NCBI GenBank assembly: GCA_010909165.1
Contig: VJWM01000302.1
Span: 47,214-111,213 of the forward strand
Length of the DNA stretch: 64,000 bases
Direction: 5' to 3'
DNA from: Anthoceros angustus
Taxonomy: Eukaryota > Streptophyta > Anthocerotopsida > Anthocerotales > Anthocerotaceae
Shown: one piece after another, positions 1-10,901 of the stretch
Position numbering within the stretch: the first letter of the stretch is position 1
Layout: each line of letters opens with the position of its first letter
The notes under the pieces: model-generated
What the model saw: the letters and a program-made list of their open reading frames with translations, nothing else
Told to the model about the DNA's origin: nothing
Databases searched by the model: none
Translations under genes and position numbers: made by a program

Positions 1-489
1 CTATACAAAACGGGTTATTGTGATTGCTATTGACGGTTTATTAATTAACTAATAATAAAACTAAACCTAATTCTAATTTAAATCACTATTGTGTTTTAAC
101 ACATTTGTTCAAATAAGCTATATTCCATTACTGGACTTATCCGATGCATGTAGTCCGAAGGTCCTCCAGGCTGGGCTCGGTCCGATTACCCCGAGTCAGT
201 GCATCTGGGTCCGAAAGTGCCATCAGTGCTTCTTCCTCCCTTTCCGCCTTATTTTACACTCCATACCTCTGAAAAAATCAAACCCAGCTTATTTCCAACC
301 CCAAGGGAGAGTCCGTCCACATACTCCCTTCTCATCACATTGGCCCGCCAACACCAGTATGGTACTTCTTCACCCGCCACCGTTTACCCGGTGGAGCAGC
401 GATTCACCATCTAGCGCCATGAGCGACCACATTCGCTGTAGACTGCACTACATGTGGCCCCATCCATCGCAAGTGAAGCTTGCCCGGGA
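1..489 (-). pseudogene. Gyp-B polyprotein 3' end and downstream sequence (part split off by Cop-A1)
   Basis: This is the 3' end of a Ty3/gypsy pol gene on the minus strand. Reading from 489 down, the frames give the tail of an integrase C-terminal region, including an NG-WRVKKYHTGVGG-like end typical of gypsy polyprotein termini. It joins in sense with the integrase region that resumes at 7549, on the other side of Cop-A1. The stretch from about 100 to 300 is homologous, in inverted orientation, to 24,530-24,745, which is the end of a second copy of this family. The first 100 bases are AT-rich with no recognisable coding. Frames are broken. The assignment is firm because the two sides rejoin across a target-site duplication. 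Confidence 0.7.
485..489. repeat. Target-site duplication CGGGA, left of Cop-A1
   Basis: CGGGA lies immediately before the TG of the left LTR and recurs exactly after the CA of the right LTR at 7544-7548. A 5-bp duplication is what copia integrase produces. Confidence 0.93.
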
Positions 490-709
490 TGATGAGTCAT
501 ACAAGCTCTAGCAATATGTGTTGCATTACATTCATAATAGAAAGTACATGCCTTTATGTAGGCAAGGTAGTTGTAACCAATAAGTGGTTGTAACAACTAA
601 CCAATTAAATAACTACTAAAAGAAACTACCTAGAGCCCTAAGGACTAAATTAATTATTAAGTCCTAGGTGCCCTAGTGAAGAGTGCCCTAATAGTAAGCT
701 ATTTTATCA
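490..709 (-). repeat. 3' LTR of Cop-A1
   Basis: About 220 bp, bounded by TG and CA and nearly identical to 7322-7543 and 31,862-32,082. On the minus strand, a weak TATA-like ACATAAAGG lies at about 553-561, the likely core promoter position in the 5' copy. Small indels separate it from its partner. Confidence 0.93.
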
Positions 710-718
710 CTCCCACTC
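710..718 (-). promoter_or_regulatory. Polypurine tract of Cop-A1
   Basis: The minus strand reads GAGTGGGAG directly before the 3' LTR. Such purine tracts prime plus-strand DNA synthesis in LTR elements. The second Cop-A copy has GGTGGGG at the same place (32,083-32,089). Confidence 0.85.
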
Positions 719-2350
719 ACTATGAACTAGGGGTGATTTTCGACCAAAAGAGGTCTAGGAAAAACTAGTCTAGTAAAAACTAGTCCCTAACTAAACTTTA
801 CTTAAAGGCATAAAGTAAAACTTAAGGTAAAACTGAAAGTAATAATCACTATTAAAATAACTCCCACTTAAGGAGAACCGAGATGAGAAACTAATAACCC
901 AACTTCAAGAAATAGGTGGAATTAAAACTAATTAAAAGTATTTAAGCGGATTTATATATAGAGGAAAATCCAGAAAATACCTAATTTCCGAAAAGGAAAA
1001 TCAAAAGGATAATGGATAATACCCTTCTTCCTCAAACTTCACAAACGCGATCCCGACAACTTGGTGGTTGGTACATGTGATGGCGATGGGAGGGTGGCTA
1101 CCCGCAGCAAGGCGCGCAATCCCCCCGGAGGAGGCGCCACGGGGCCATCGCCCACGAGCCCGCGGCCTCCCCGCGCGCCGCCGGCCGTAGGGCGGGCGCG
1201 CCTTCCAGCCGCCCAGCGCCCTGCAAGGACGCCACGGCGCGGCGCCCAAACAAAAGGAGAGGCGCCTACCGATGCATCTAGTCGTGTCCCCGCTGGTGAT
1301 GAAGAGTCTCGCCTCGCACTCCCTTCCCGCACCGTAAAGAAATCCCTGCATTTGTCATTGATCCGACCTCATCCTCGGAGGATGGCGAACCAGAGATGCC
1401 TAAGGATCCTGGGACGGCCCAGCGAAGAGGGAAAGCTGAAGTCCGAGTGTAAGATTGCGTCTTCATTTTCTCGCCATGTCTTCATTTCCGCCATGTCTTC
1501 ATTTGTGAAGCAATTCTGGATGTGCTCACCAAAGGGGAGGAAGCGCGCCTAGGTGATGAGGACGTGCCCTCCTCAATGAATGATGCTCCGCCGCAAAATG
1601 CCCACCTGCCAAAAGTGTTTGTAGGAAAGATTGCCGCCATCTTATGCTTCTAAGAAGAAGCTATGACACAAGTGGATTACAAGGATGCTATTTTGATGGA
1701 TAAGAGGTCGACACTTGTGTGACGCTTGGTGCGATGGGTGGAGACGGCATGGGAGGATATGACAAGGAAGGAAAAGAAAGGTGCAATATATTAAATAAGG
1801 GTTATCCGATTTAAGCATCCTAATTTCTATATGAGTTTTAGGATCGAATAACCTAGCATAAATTTTCAGCTTGATGCGTAAACACATTTTGTTTCCTAAG
1901 TGTATTAAAGACAAAAACATGGGCTATTATAAGCGAATTCTACCAAAAGGTGACCGGAAAATAAAGTATACATACTCACCTTAGGTTTAAGTGAAAAGGA
2001 GATGTCCGACTCCTATATATGTGAGGAAACTACCATCCACATGATAAAAATAGCAAGTCTCCCATGTGAGGAATTTCAGGACATATCAAACATATTTTCC
2101 GTAGGTGCCTTTGGTGCTAAGGGAATTTATTGTTTTAATCACATAAATACTGCTTAAATATTATTTTTATTTTTAATATAAATATTCCAGGTTCTATGTT
2201 GGCCGTCTATGAAGAGGAAGGGGATGATGACCTAAGCTATTTTGAGATAGAAGAAGAAAAATGTTCAGAAAAATAGTAAGACAATAATTTTTGGGCTAAG
2301 ATTTTAAGGTTATCTTAAATCGGCCCTAAGGCGCTAGGGTGAGTATTAGG
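719..2350 (-). other. Cop-A1 3' internal untranslated region with GC-rich block
   Basis: About 1.6 kb lies between the RNase H end and the polypurine tract, which is unusually long for a copia element. It is AT-rich except for a GC-rich, CpG-dense block at about 1080-1350. Open frames there on both strands look like compositional by-products and match no family. The whole stretch is conserved in the second Cop-A copy (32,090-32,958, then 49,556-50,350 and 55,700-56,490), so it belongs to the element and is not a later insertion. Confidence 0.75.
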
Positions 2351-2853
2351 TTAAAGGTTTGGACATGTGTCCATTATACCCAAACATTTCATGTGTTTCC
2401 TATGTAACTCAATTCCCAATGACTTTGTTAATAAATCGACATTGTCTAAAGTTTGAACATAACTAATATTTATGGTTTGATCTTCTAACTTTTCCCTTAT
2501 GTAGTGATACTCAATATATATGTTTAGTTCTAGAATGAAAAGCAGATTTCGCAAGTGCAATGGCACGGCTATCACTAAACAAAGATGTAGGCTTAAGTTG
2601 AGGATGGTGAAGTTCACTCAAAACTAACTGGACCACACTATGTCTTTAGAACCGAGGTTAGTACCACAGTACTCGATTCGATTGACAAAGCTATAGTAGG
2701 TTGTTTCTTACTTGACCAGATATTGGTGCTCCTCCCAAGAGTAATACATACCCATGATTGTGTGTGTCGGGTCACAAAGATAGTCGGCATCGATATGCCG
2801 TTAGAGTTAATGTGTTGATAGCGGTGTATGCTTGAACATCGATCTGTGTACAT
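2351..2853 (-). pseudogene. Cop-A1 RNase H domain (broken)
   Basis: This is the C-terminal RNase H of the copia polyprotein, which removes RNA from the RNA/DNA hybrid during reverse transcription. The sense reading carries the EYHYIREKLEDQTINISYV stretch and ends with DLLTKSLG, the copia RNase H tail (canonical D-x-LTK). Upstream, around 2700-2850, fragments correspond to the domain's start. Several frame changes interrupt it. The same domain is at 50,391-50,640 and 56,491-56,772 in the other Cop-A copies, where different indels occur. Confidence 0.85.
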
Positions 2854-3055
2854 AGTGCCTTTAAGGTATCGAATATACGCTCAGACATCCGCTCACGCCC
2901 GTGGTTCTCCAAGAATTGTGAGCGTGGAACCGACTTCAAAAGATATATCCGGTCTCGTAAAATTGCATAAATATATTAGAGTGCCAACGATGTCGGTATG
3001 GAACTGACATTTCTAGCTTTTCTTCATTGTTTTGGGACTCATATCCGAGGTAAGC

Positions 3056-3774
3056 CTAACACCACTTGCAAAAGGTGTGGGTGCTTTTTGCATCCTCAAG
3101 TCCAAATTTAGCTAAACTCTCCTTAATATACTTGGTTTGAACTATACTTAGAGTCTTATTACCTCTATTTCGTATAATATTAACACCAAGTGCATATGTC
3201 ATTTCTCCTAGATCGGACATCTCAAATAGAGTCCTAAGCCATGCTTTAGTTTCGGCTAGGAGAGTGAGGGAGTTTGTTGCCATAAAAACATCATCAACAT
3301 AAAGTAGAAGATAAAATATATCATTGCGGATATTAGGATGTACATACATCACACCGGCTTTGCTTAAATCCTCTCCCAATAAGTTGTACATGTATGGTTA
3401 ATTCCAATTCTTGCTCGACCGCTTAAGGCCATACAAACCTTTGATGAGTCGGCATACCCAATCTTCTTTGCCTTTGACAGTAACCTCGGGTTGTCTCATG
3501 TATATTTCCTCTGCGCCATACAAATATCTTCTTAACATCCATCATGTGGAGTTCAAGATCATGTTGGGCACATAAGGCAAATATCATTCAAGTGTGGCAA
3601 TTTGGCATCATAAGTGGCCCAAGGTATGTAATCTAGACCGAGAATTTGTGTAAAACCTCTCGCTACTAGGCGTGCCTTATACCTTTCTATAGAACCATCT
3701 CCTTTTCTTTTAATTTTGAATACCCATTTGCTGGTTACTATCTTCCTACCCCTAGGTGGTTTGACCAATTCCAT
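3056..3774 (-). pseudogene. Cop-A1 reverse transcriptase (broken)
   Basis: Copia reverse transcriptase, which copies element RNA into DNA inside virus-like particles. Its N-terminal part at 3774-3600 contains KWVFKIKRKGDGSIERYKAR followed by LVARGF, a hallmark of plant copia RT. The catalytic YVDD box is readable at about 3300, inside LLLYVDDVFMAT, followed by EMSDLGEMTYALGV. The segments are in different frames because of small indels, so no full-length product can come from this copy as sequenced. The matching region in the later copy is 57,146-57,910. Confidence 0.9.
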
Positions 3775-4193
3775 GTAGAGTTATTAACTAGGGAATTATA
3801 TTCGAATCTGACTACCTTCCATAAGTCTTTTCGGAGAAGAGAAAGCTTGTTTTAAGGTAAGAGGTTCTTCCGGGTCTATAGTTGCCTTGTAGACAGCTTG
3901 AGAATAAAGTGATATAGGGGTATAGGATCATCAAAAGCTAGGTATCCTAAAGGAGGTTCCTTCCAACTGCAGGACACGAGATAGTAGGTCGGGATCTAAG
4001 GTTGTACCTTTGTGCAGTGCATCATCCACGGGAGGCGGGATCAACAGGATCTGGCTCCACAATGTCATCCTCCGGAGGGTCATCAAACTCATCATCATGA
4101 GTGTCAAGGCGCCCGCCGGGATGTCAACATCGTGTCTGCTTGAGTTGTACCGTTGTGGAATAGATGCTAACCTCCTCCTCCTGCATAATAGGT

Positions 4194-5220
4194 TCAACTA
4201 AAGGAACACGAAGCGTGAATGGGAAATGGAGTGAAATAATCGATCATCAAAATAAGAAGGGTCAATGGTCTCATCAAGAGGAGGACCAAGCCTATCAGCT
4301 CCTGGGGAAAAGAGGTAAGACTCATGAAAAGTAACACTCGATATAAAAGTTGCCTTGTAGAAGGGTTGAACAATTTGTACCCTTTGATACCTTGTAGCCA
4401 ATGAAAAGTGTACTTAGTCGCTTTGGGATCCAACTTACGCAATGCTTTGGGAATAAAAACATATGCGGGATCCAAAAATTCAAGGTGGTCAATAGAAGGC
4501 TTCTTGCCAATGAATGCTTCATATGGAGTCATACCTTGAGCTGATGTAGGCAATCGATTCATGAGATAGGTTCTTAGGAGGGCCTCGCCAATAAGCCTTA
4601 GATAACTTAGCTTGTACCAATAAGCAACTGTGATCTCTTGAGGCGTAGATTCTTGTTCTCGGCTACGCCATTTTGTTGAGGAGTGTAGACAATCAGAAGT
4701 TGTTGAGCTATACCTTCACTCGACAAAAATCCTCAAATAGATGTAAACTCTCCACCATTGTCGGAACGTAAGGTCTTGAGTTTGTGATCCGTAAGTCTCT
4801 CACCCATTTCATGTAGTCCTTGAAGAAGTGAAAGGCATCACTCTTGTTTTCGGGATGTAGGAAAAGACAAACGAGAGAAATCATCGTGAAGGTCAAAAAT
4901 ATCTACTACCACTAAAGGAGGGTGTAGACAAGGGTCCACAAATGTCTGTGTGCACTATCTCTAAAGGTGACTTGGCCCTTTGTGGAGATTTATTTTGAAA
5001 GGCTCTTGATGTCGTTTAGTGAGGACACAAGATTCGCACCAAGGTAGGTGTTCAACCTTTGCAAGGCAAGGGTTCTATATAAAGCTCCCTTAGACATTTG
5101 GATTAATTTTTGACTATTAGGATGACCAAGGCGACAATGCCAAAGCATGGTTTGGGTAGGTGTCATGGTTTGGAATGGCAACATTAGCGAATGGGTGGCT
5201 CCCACTTGTACCGACAATCT
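4194..5220 (-). pseudogene. Cop-A1 integrase (broken)
   Basis: Copia integrase, which inserts the DNA copy into the genome. The pre-integrase zinc region is near 5190-5040 (LWHCRLGHPNSQKL, then a CESC-type pair that is clearer in the copy at 59,023-59,280). The first catalytic Asp is in EIVHTDICGPL near 4960. An NGVAE-like motif and a TPYEAF motif follow at about 4700-4520 (MNRLPTSAQGMTPYEAFIGK). Frames change repeatedly. The order before RT defines the element as copia. Confidence 0.88.
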
Positions 5221-5439
5221 ATAGAGACCATCATCTAAAGTGCCATGATTGTATAGTTTCTATCACTTATGAAAGAGAGAAGACAACTATTCGCATAAAG
5301 GATCACTGCAGAGTGTGTTCTTGACAAAGACTTGCTGATACTAGATTCTTGCACATTGAAGGAACATGGAGGACGTGATGAAGATGAAGAACTGACCGAA
5401 TCACACTTGAATACAATCAACCGACACCGCAATGGGTAG

Positions 5440-5712
5440 GTTGTGATCATCTCCGGAGGATGACCGATGTCCTGGGGTGAGTAAGACTCAAAAGAGTTTC
5501 ATTGTAACAAATATGTGAAGTAGCTCCTTGCCTAAGTACCATGAGGTATTGGAGGGCTTGGAAGAAGCCAAGCACACAGTGAGCACCGCTGGAGTTGAGG
5601 AAGATTGTTTCACGCAATGTTAGCTCGTGTGGGCCTCCCCGAGGTTCCCATTCTTCTTCTTACGACAATCCTTTTCCATGTGATTTGGGATTACGCACCA
5701 ATTACATATAAT
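5440..5712 (-). pseudogene. Cop-A1 gag zinc knuckle and protease (broken)
   Basis: At 5665-5706 the minus strand reads C-N-W-C-V-I-P-N-H-M-E-K-D-C, a CX2CX4HX4C zinc knuckle that binds element RNA. At about 5550-5490 comes GATSHICYNETLLSLTH, the copia aspartic protease active-site region. The preceding D-S/T is garbled here to LRQGATSHIC, but the other copy (about 59,690) reads LRLGATSHIC with an aspartate recoverable by one base. The site contains a CTG in every version, so the defect may be a reading error. Confidence 0.8.
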
Positions 5713-5719
5713 CCATCTT

Positions 5720-6544
5720 CTTGTTACCTCTTGCGGTGTTGAAGAAGATGCCTCTCCATCATGGAAAGTATGTGGATATGGGGTCGGAAAGTAGAACCTC
5801 GGCCTCGCCTCGTCCTCTTCCTCTACCCCTTTGTGAATACATCACCACCGCTTGTTGGCTCGGAGTGATGATGACGTCGCTTGCCTCCTCCGTAGCAATG
5901 CTCCAATAAGTTCGGAAACACGATGTCCGGCTCTTCATTTGGATCTTCATCTGCATTTTTCGACATTGAATCACGCATTTTGAGTTGTAATGAAAGCCCT
6001 ATAAGAAGGTGGCAATGAAGATAAGAGAATGACGTAAGCCTCCATCTACGAGATAGGTACGCTTGAAGATTCCAAATGGGATCGTGCCAAAATGCATTAA
6101 CATGATGTTCGATGGTGTCGGACTCCTTCATTGAGAGGTTGCGGAAGTTACGTGAAGCGCAACAATACTCATTACATCTCGAGATGAATATAATTGAGCA
6201 AGGTGAGTCCACATATCCTTGGAGGTCTTTATGCGACATGTCTCACCATATGTTGAGAAAGTCCACGACCAATAAATCTTGTGCCTTCGCCCCTGGGCGT
6301 CCCGGAAGGTTGAAGTTCACGTTCAAATCGGGCGTGTGGCCTTGGAATTGATCCATCGACGATGCCCCAAAGGTCTCTTTGCCGCAAAGCTCCTCGCATT
6401 CTCAATGACCGATGTCATAATCCCTTCCATTGAATCTCTTTCTTGAAATGTCACCATAATGATAATGCAATGAAGTGTTAGCATTATCATTACCCAATGG
6501 GGAATTAGGAACAGTTGTTCTTCATCATTGATCACTCCAGCCAT
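5720..6544 (-). pseudogene. Cop-A1 gag (broken)
   Basis: The polyprotein probably starts at the ATG complementary to 6542-6544 (MAGVINDEEQ), about 770 bases inside the primer-binding site. The same start is at 60,681-60,683 in the later copy. The middle carries a gag-like region: MSHKDLQGYVDSP, the FRNLSMKESDTIEHHVNAF stretch, then an acidic linker with NADEDPNEEPD, leading to the zinc knuckle. This matches UBN2-type copia gag proteins, which form the particle. It is broken by indels at several points. Confidence 0.82.
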
Positions 6545-7310
6545 TGTAGGTGATTTAGAGGACTAGGCCTCGCCGTACACCTCATCTTCTATTGCACGAA
6601 ACTCTTCTCTTGCATCATAATCGATTCGGATGATGATAGCATGCTCTCAAATCTCTGCGCATTATCAACCTTAGAGAGAATAGACAATTTTGTCCTTAAT
6701 TCAGATAATTCTCCCTTAAGATCAAAGGATTGGATTCTAAGAGTTGCTAATTGACTATCAATTTCTTGAAATCTAAGAGTTTCTATGCTATTTTGTCTTG
6801 TGACTAGAAGATAAAGGAGTACTAATACCGATTCAAATTTGGGATATGTTGGAGAGCTAATTCTAATGCCTTGACGTGAATTGGACTAAAACTTCTAGCA
6901 AATCACGTCTAGCTAGCTTGATAAACTTCCCTTGATCCGGTTTAGAAATTAAAATAGATGCAATGAAGTTTGCTATACAAGAGGAGGTTTCTACTATCTC
7001 TCCTCTATAGCTTGTTGTCTTCTATTGCTTCTATGTGTTGGGCTCCTAATTTGTTCTTGTTGTCTTGCAGACTACTTCTCTTCTTAACTCTATGCCTTCT
7101 CCTTCTAAGGAACACAAATCCATGGAGGAAGGAACAAAGAATTAGTGCATAAAAGCATTGTTAGAAGAGAAATGTTAGCATAAAAGAATGCATGCAAAGA
7201 TAGCAATTCTAGGATAAACACAATCCATCTAGGCAAATGCTAGATTAGAAAGTGTCTCCTAGATAAGCTACTTAGATGCATGAGGATGCAAGCAAACAAA
7301 GAGCAAGTGT

Positions 7311-7321
7311 GCTCGATACCA
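7311..7321 (-). promoter_or_regulatory. Primer-binding site of Cop-A1 (initiator tRNA-Met type)
   Basis: The minus strand reads TGGTATCGAGC directly after the 5' LTR. The expected initiator tRNA-Met complement is TGGTATCAGAGC; one base of the CAG is missing. Exactly the same change occurs in Cop-C at about 26,961-26,970, a different family. Confidence 0.88.
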
Positions 7322-7543
7322 TGATGAGAATCATACACAAGCTCTAGCAATATGTGTTGCATTACATTCATAATAGAAAGTACATGCCTTTATGTAGGCA
7401 AGGTAGTTGTAACCAATAAGTGGTTGTAACAACTAACCAATTAAAATAACTACTAAAGAAACTACCTAGAGCCCTAAGGACTAAATTAATTATTAAGTCC
7501 TAGGTGCCCTAGTGAAGAGTGCCCTAATAGTGTTATTTTATCA
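7322..7543 (-). repeat. 5' LTR of Cop-A1
   Basis: 222 bp, TG...CA, matching 490-709. It carries the promoter for the element's RNA. The CGGGA duplication follows directly at 7544-7548. Confidence 0.93.
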
Positions 7544-7548
7544 CGGGA

Positions 7549-8600
7549 AGTGCATATTTGGCGGTCATCGTGAAAGGGCGATCTCCCTCCTTCACATACT
7601 CCTCGCGGAGTCGCCATAGCTTCCACCGTTTTGTACCGTTGCATTACTCGCTGCGCCTCTTCTCGGCCTTCCGTCTTTGGACAAACCTCTAGCGATCGCC
7701 TATTAGCTTTCATCAGATTAAACGCGTCCCTCCATCATGACTCGGAGCGTTGGTACCTCAAACTCCACAGGCATAACCGGCGAATGCCCATAGGTTAAGT
7801 AATACGGAGTTCAGTGTATTACCTTCTCCGTCCTCAAGGCCCATAGCGGATGGTAGCTTGGTATCCCAACATGCAGTTAATCGTAAGCTTATTGTGATGC
7901 GCAGATAAGTCTGGTCTTCTCCGTTAACCCATTGGCCTTCGGGTTGTATGGGGCGTCTTGGCGATGAGTTATCAAATAGTCCGTCATTGCGCTTATCACA
8001 TCATTGAAATGAGTTCCCCTATCACTTACCAACCGCAACGGGCACCCACCATCTTTGTGATGATGTTCTCATAGAGGAACTTTGCCACCGTCTTGCAGAA
8101 ACTGGTCCTTGTTGCCAGCGCCTCCACCCATCGGGGTGTGAGTCCGTTGCCACCAGGATGTACCTCTTCCTGTGTGTCTCATAGGTCGATAGTCGATGCC
8201 ATCTTCAAAGGCGCTAGTGCGAGTGGGCTCCATCTGGTTAGTGAGCGTTGGCCTGATCCGCCGACAAGCATCACATCTCTTCACAATTGGTGTGTTCTCC
8301 ATACATGGTGGGCCACCAGTATCCGGCCTCCAAGATTTTCTTGGTGGTGACCTGCGCTGCATAATGGCCACCGCCCAGGCCTTCATGCATCCCTTTTATG
8401 ACTACCTCCGTTTCCGCCTGTTGAAGGTACCTACGCTCCACGCCGTCCGGTCCCACCTTAAAGATACATCCGTTGTACATCCTGAAGGGCCGAGCGTAGT
8501 GTACAAAGGCCTGTTGCTGGGCACGGTTTAACCCACTTGGAATCTCCATCTCCCATGTACTGCTCCAGCCCACATAGGTGGGCCGCACGCCCGCCTCCTT
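7549..8600 (-). pseudogene. Gyp-B integrase (broken)
   Basis: Ty3/gypsy integrase on the minus strand. The zinc-binding part is at 8588-8250: DGVERRYLQQAETEVVIKGM, HEGLGGGHYAAQ, AGYWWPT, then CDACRRI, giving the HHCC residues. A third catalytic motif region, PYNPKANGLTEKT, is readable at about 7930-7890, with frameshifts. The reading continues through the Cop-A1 target site into 489-1. Domain order elsewhere in Gyp-B (protease, RT, RNase H, integrase) is gypsy type and resembles the Tat group. Stops and frame changes make it non-functional as sequenced. Confidence 0.85.
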
Positions 8601-9900
8601 CTCCGCTTCGCTACTTCTACCTTACAAGTTTGGGGTTCCTACCGCGCCTCCTCCGCCTCCAATGCGGCCACCAATTCCTCATCCGGAAAGTCATCCTCGA
8701 TCCCGCAGGTCGGCCTGCCTTTCAACTCGACAAGAAGTCGATTTTGGTGTTGCCTCGCTCGGTCTCCACCTCAAAGGTGAACTCACAGCGAGAATCCACC
8801 TCGCACGGCCGGACAGTCCGCTTTATTCACCATGCTTGAGCGCCAAGTGATCACATAGAACACAAACTCATGTGTAAGGTAGTGCCCCAATTTCACGATA
8901 CCATTCCTAACGCCTCGCCTCCGTAGTAGTGTACCTGCTCGCATGCGTGAGCCGCCTTCCGCATAGTAGATTGATGATCCCTCCGCTTGTCGCCCTTTGG
9001 CCGAGCACTACCCGATGGCGGCCGACACATCTACATACACATGGAATCGCTTACTCCTCCGGACCTTTAACATCGAGCGCTTATCGTGGTGGTCTCAGAT
9101 GCAATGCTCCTTCTCGTGTCCAGTCCACTCCTCCTTCCCGAGTAACCTGCTAGTTGGCGCCCGCTTGCAAGTCCCGGATGAACGCCTGTAGTAACCCACC
9201 ATGCCTGAATCTCAGCCTTCAGATTCGGGTGGCTGCAGGGATCGAATGACCCCGACCTTATCTTGGTCCACCTCTATCCTCGCTACGACACACGGTGTCC
9301 ACAAGATTCCTCCGGCCATTCCAAAGTAGCATTTCTCCTGGATGTAGACACGGGGTTTCCTTACAACGCCCAAGCACTTCCAGTGCCCAACGTGCTTGTC
9401 TTCCTCTCCATGTACGCAAAAGTCGCCAGAATACCCATGAAGTCCTCGAAAATCCTCAAGACGTTGGTCACCATCCGCATGAATGATCCGGTGCCCCGCT
9501 ATCCCAAAGGCGCTAAGCGAACGCCCCCACTCCGTGGTGAACGTTGTCTTATCCCATCGACTCCCTTAGGTGCAGCTTGGTTGTAGCCGAGTATCCATCC
9601 AAGAAGGAGGCACTCCCCGCCACCTTGTCCAAGATGTCGTCCACGAAGGGCATGGGGAAATGGTCCTTCTCGGAGTGCTGAGTTTCCTCCAATCTCGATA
9701 GACACGGATCGCCTGCGCTTCTTGGGCACGAACGATGGTGCTACCCATTCTGCTTTCACGATTGGAAAGATGATGTCCGCCTCCAAATATTTGTCCAGGA
9801 CCTCCTTGACCTTGAGCGAGTGCTTGGGATTCAGCTTTATACCGCCAATCCGAGCACCGCCTCCCCGGCTCAGTCTATCCGTGTTCGCCAATCGTTGAAT
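8600..9900 (-). pseudogene. Gyp-B reverse transcriptase and RNase H (broken)
   Basis: RT begins near 9850 with KLNPKHSLKVKEVLDKYLEA, followed by DIIFPIVKAEWVAPSFVPKK, characteristic of plant gypsy RT. The palm motifs continue through ILGYNQ at about 9590. Farther on, at 9000-8880, HVYVDVS and AIGAVLGQ-like stretches mark RNase H. Many frame changes prevent a clean translation, and the YxDD box could not be read with confidence. Confidence 0.8.
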
Positions 9901-10435
9901 GCCTTCATATCCGTGACCTTGAAAGCAAACACCTCGCTGAATTCCCCAACAATCGCGGTGAGGTCTCGCTCAACTCACGGCATATCCTTGCGGAATTTTA
10001 GAATTTTCCGGACCTCCACGCCTTCCACATCGTCGGATTGACCGCCTCCCTTTCCCCGGCCTACGCCCAAAGCCATCATCCTCCATCCGGTTCATCCTCA
10101 CGCATCCCCACTCTAAAAGCTCGTCTGAGGTAAACCGGGTCACTTCTTGGTCCTCCACCTCCTGCTGGTCTCCCTTGCCCTCGTCCTCCTGGCTAGGCGC
10201 GGCCTCACCGAAACAATTGACCACCTCCGCTCCAAAAGTGTCCCTTCGGTAGTCCATCTCTTCTTCGGACCACGAGATTTTTGGAAAGGGGTAGTCATCA
10301 TTCGTATCCTCGCGTTCATCGTCCCCACTGTCCTCGGCGGAGGTGTACCCCTCTGTGGTGCTTACGGTTTCCCCGCAGTAGGTGTCCTTGCTCCAGGTGA
10401 TCGCTACCCGTCCCTCCCTTACCTTCGGATCCCAG

Positions 10436-10720
10436 TCAACTGGTTTGAAGTGTATCTCCTTCCTTCCGAAGTGTAGTTTTGTCTGAGCGAGTCCCACCCG
10501 TGGACGCCCAACAAGACTGCACCCCCGAGGTCCCGGGCTTGATGACCACTAAGTCCAATGTAGGGTGCCCCGCTATGGTTGCTTGACTCGACACCTCACG
10601 GCGCCGTGACATGTCCGCCATCCCGAGGGTTTTGGTGGATGGCTCAAATGGAACCCCAACCGCCTCGGCCTCCGTGATGAGGTTGACTCGACTGCGTCCG
10701 GGCACGCTTAATCACGCACC
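10436..10720 (-). pseudogene. Gyp-B aspartic protease (broken)
   Basis: A retropepsin-like domain that would cut the polyprotein. The readable part is VNLITEAEAVGVPFEPSTK, TLGMADMS, then IAGHPTLDLVVIKPGTSG. The catalytic D-S/T-G would lie just before VNLI, but the sequence there reads PGRSRVNLI, so the Asp is missing or hidden by an indel. It sits between the gag spacer and RT, the normal gypsy position. Confidence 0.7.
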
Positions 10721-10901
10721 CCGATTTCACCAACCACCGGCGCCCGGTCCGTGATGAGATACCACTCTTACCTCCATGTTCTTGGTCCCACGACCGAGGC
10801 GTTTCGCGTGGTTGTGTCTCCTTGATGGCCTCGGACTTCGCCGATACTGGATTGTCTAACAACTCCCGAGTGACACCAGGTGTTGTTGGTCCATCATCAA
10901 G

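Larger units (their letters stand above)
490..7543 (-). mobile_element. Complete Ty1/copia LTR retrotransposon Cop-A1
   Basis: A structurally complete copia element of about 7.05 kb read from right to left: LTR (7322-7543), primer-binding site (7311-7321), gag, protease, integrase, reverse transcriptase, RNase H, a long 3' internal stretch, polypurine tract and LTR (490-709). The integrase-before-RT order places it in Ty1/copia. The LTRs start TGATGAG and end TTATCA on the plus strand and are flanked by CGGGA. It sits inside the integrase region of Gyp-B, so it is younger than that element. Coding is interrupted by many small indels. A second copy, itself interrupted, runs from 31,862 to 61,273 and allows comparison at most positions. 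Confidence 0.95.
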
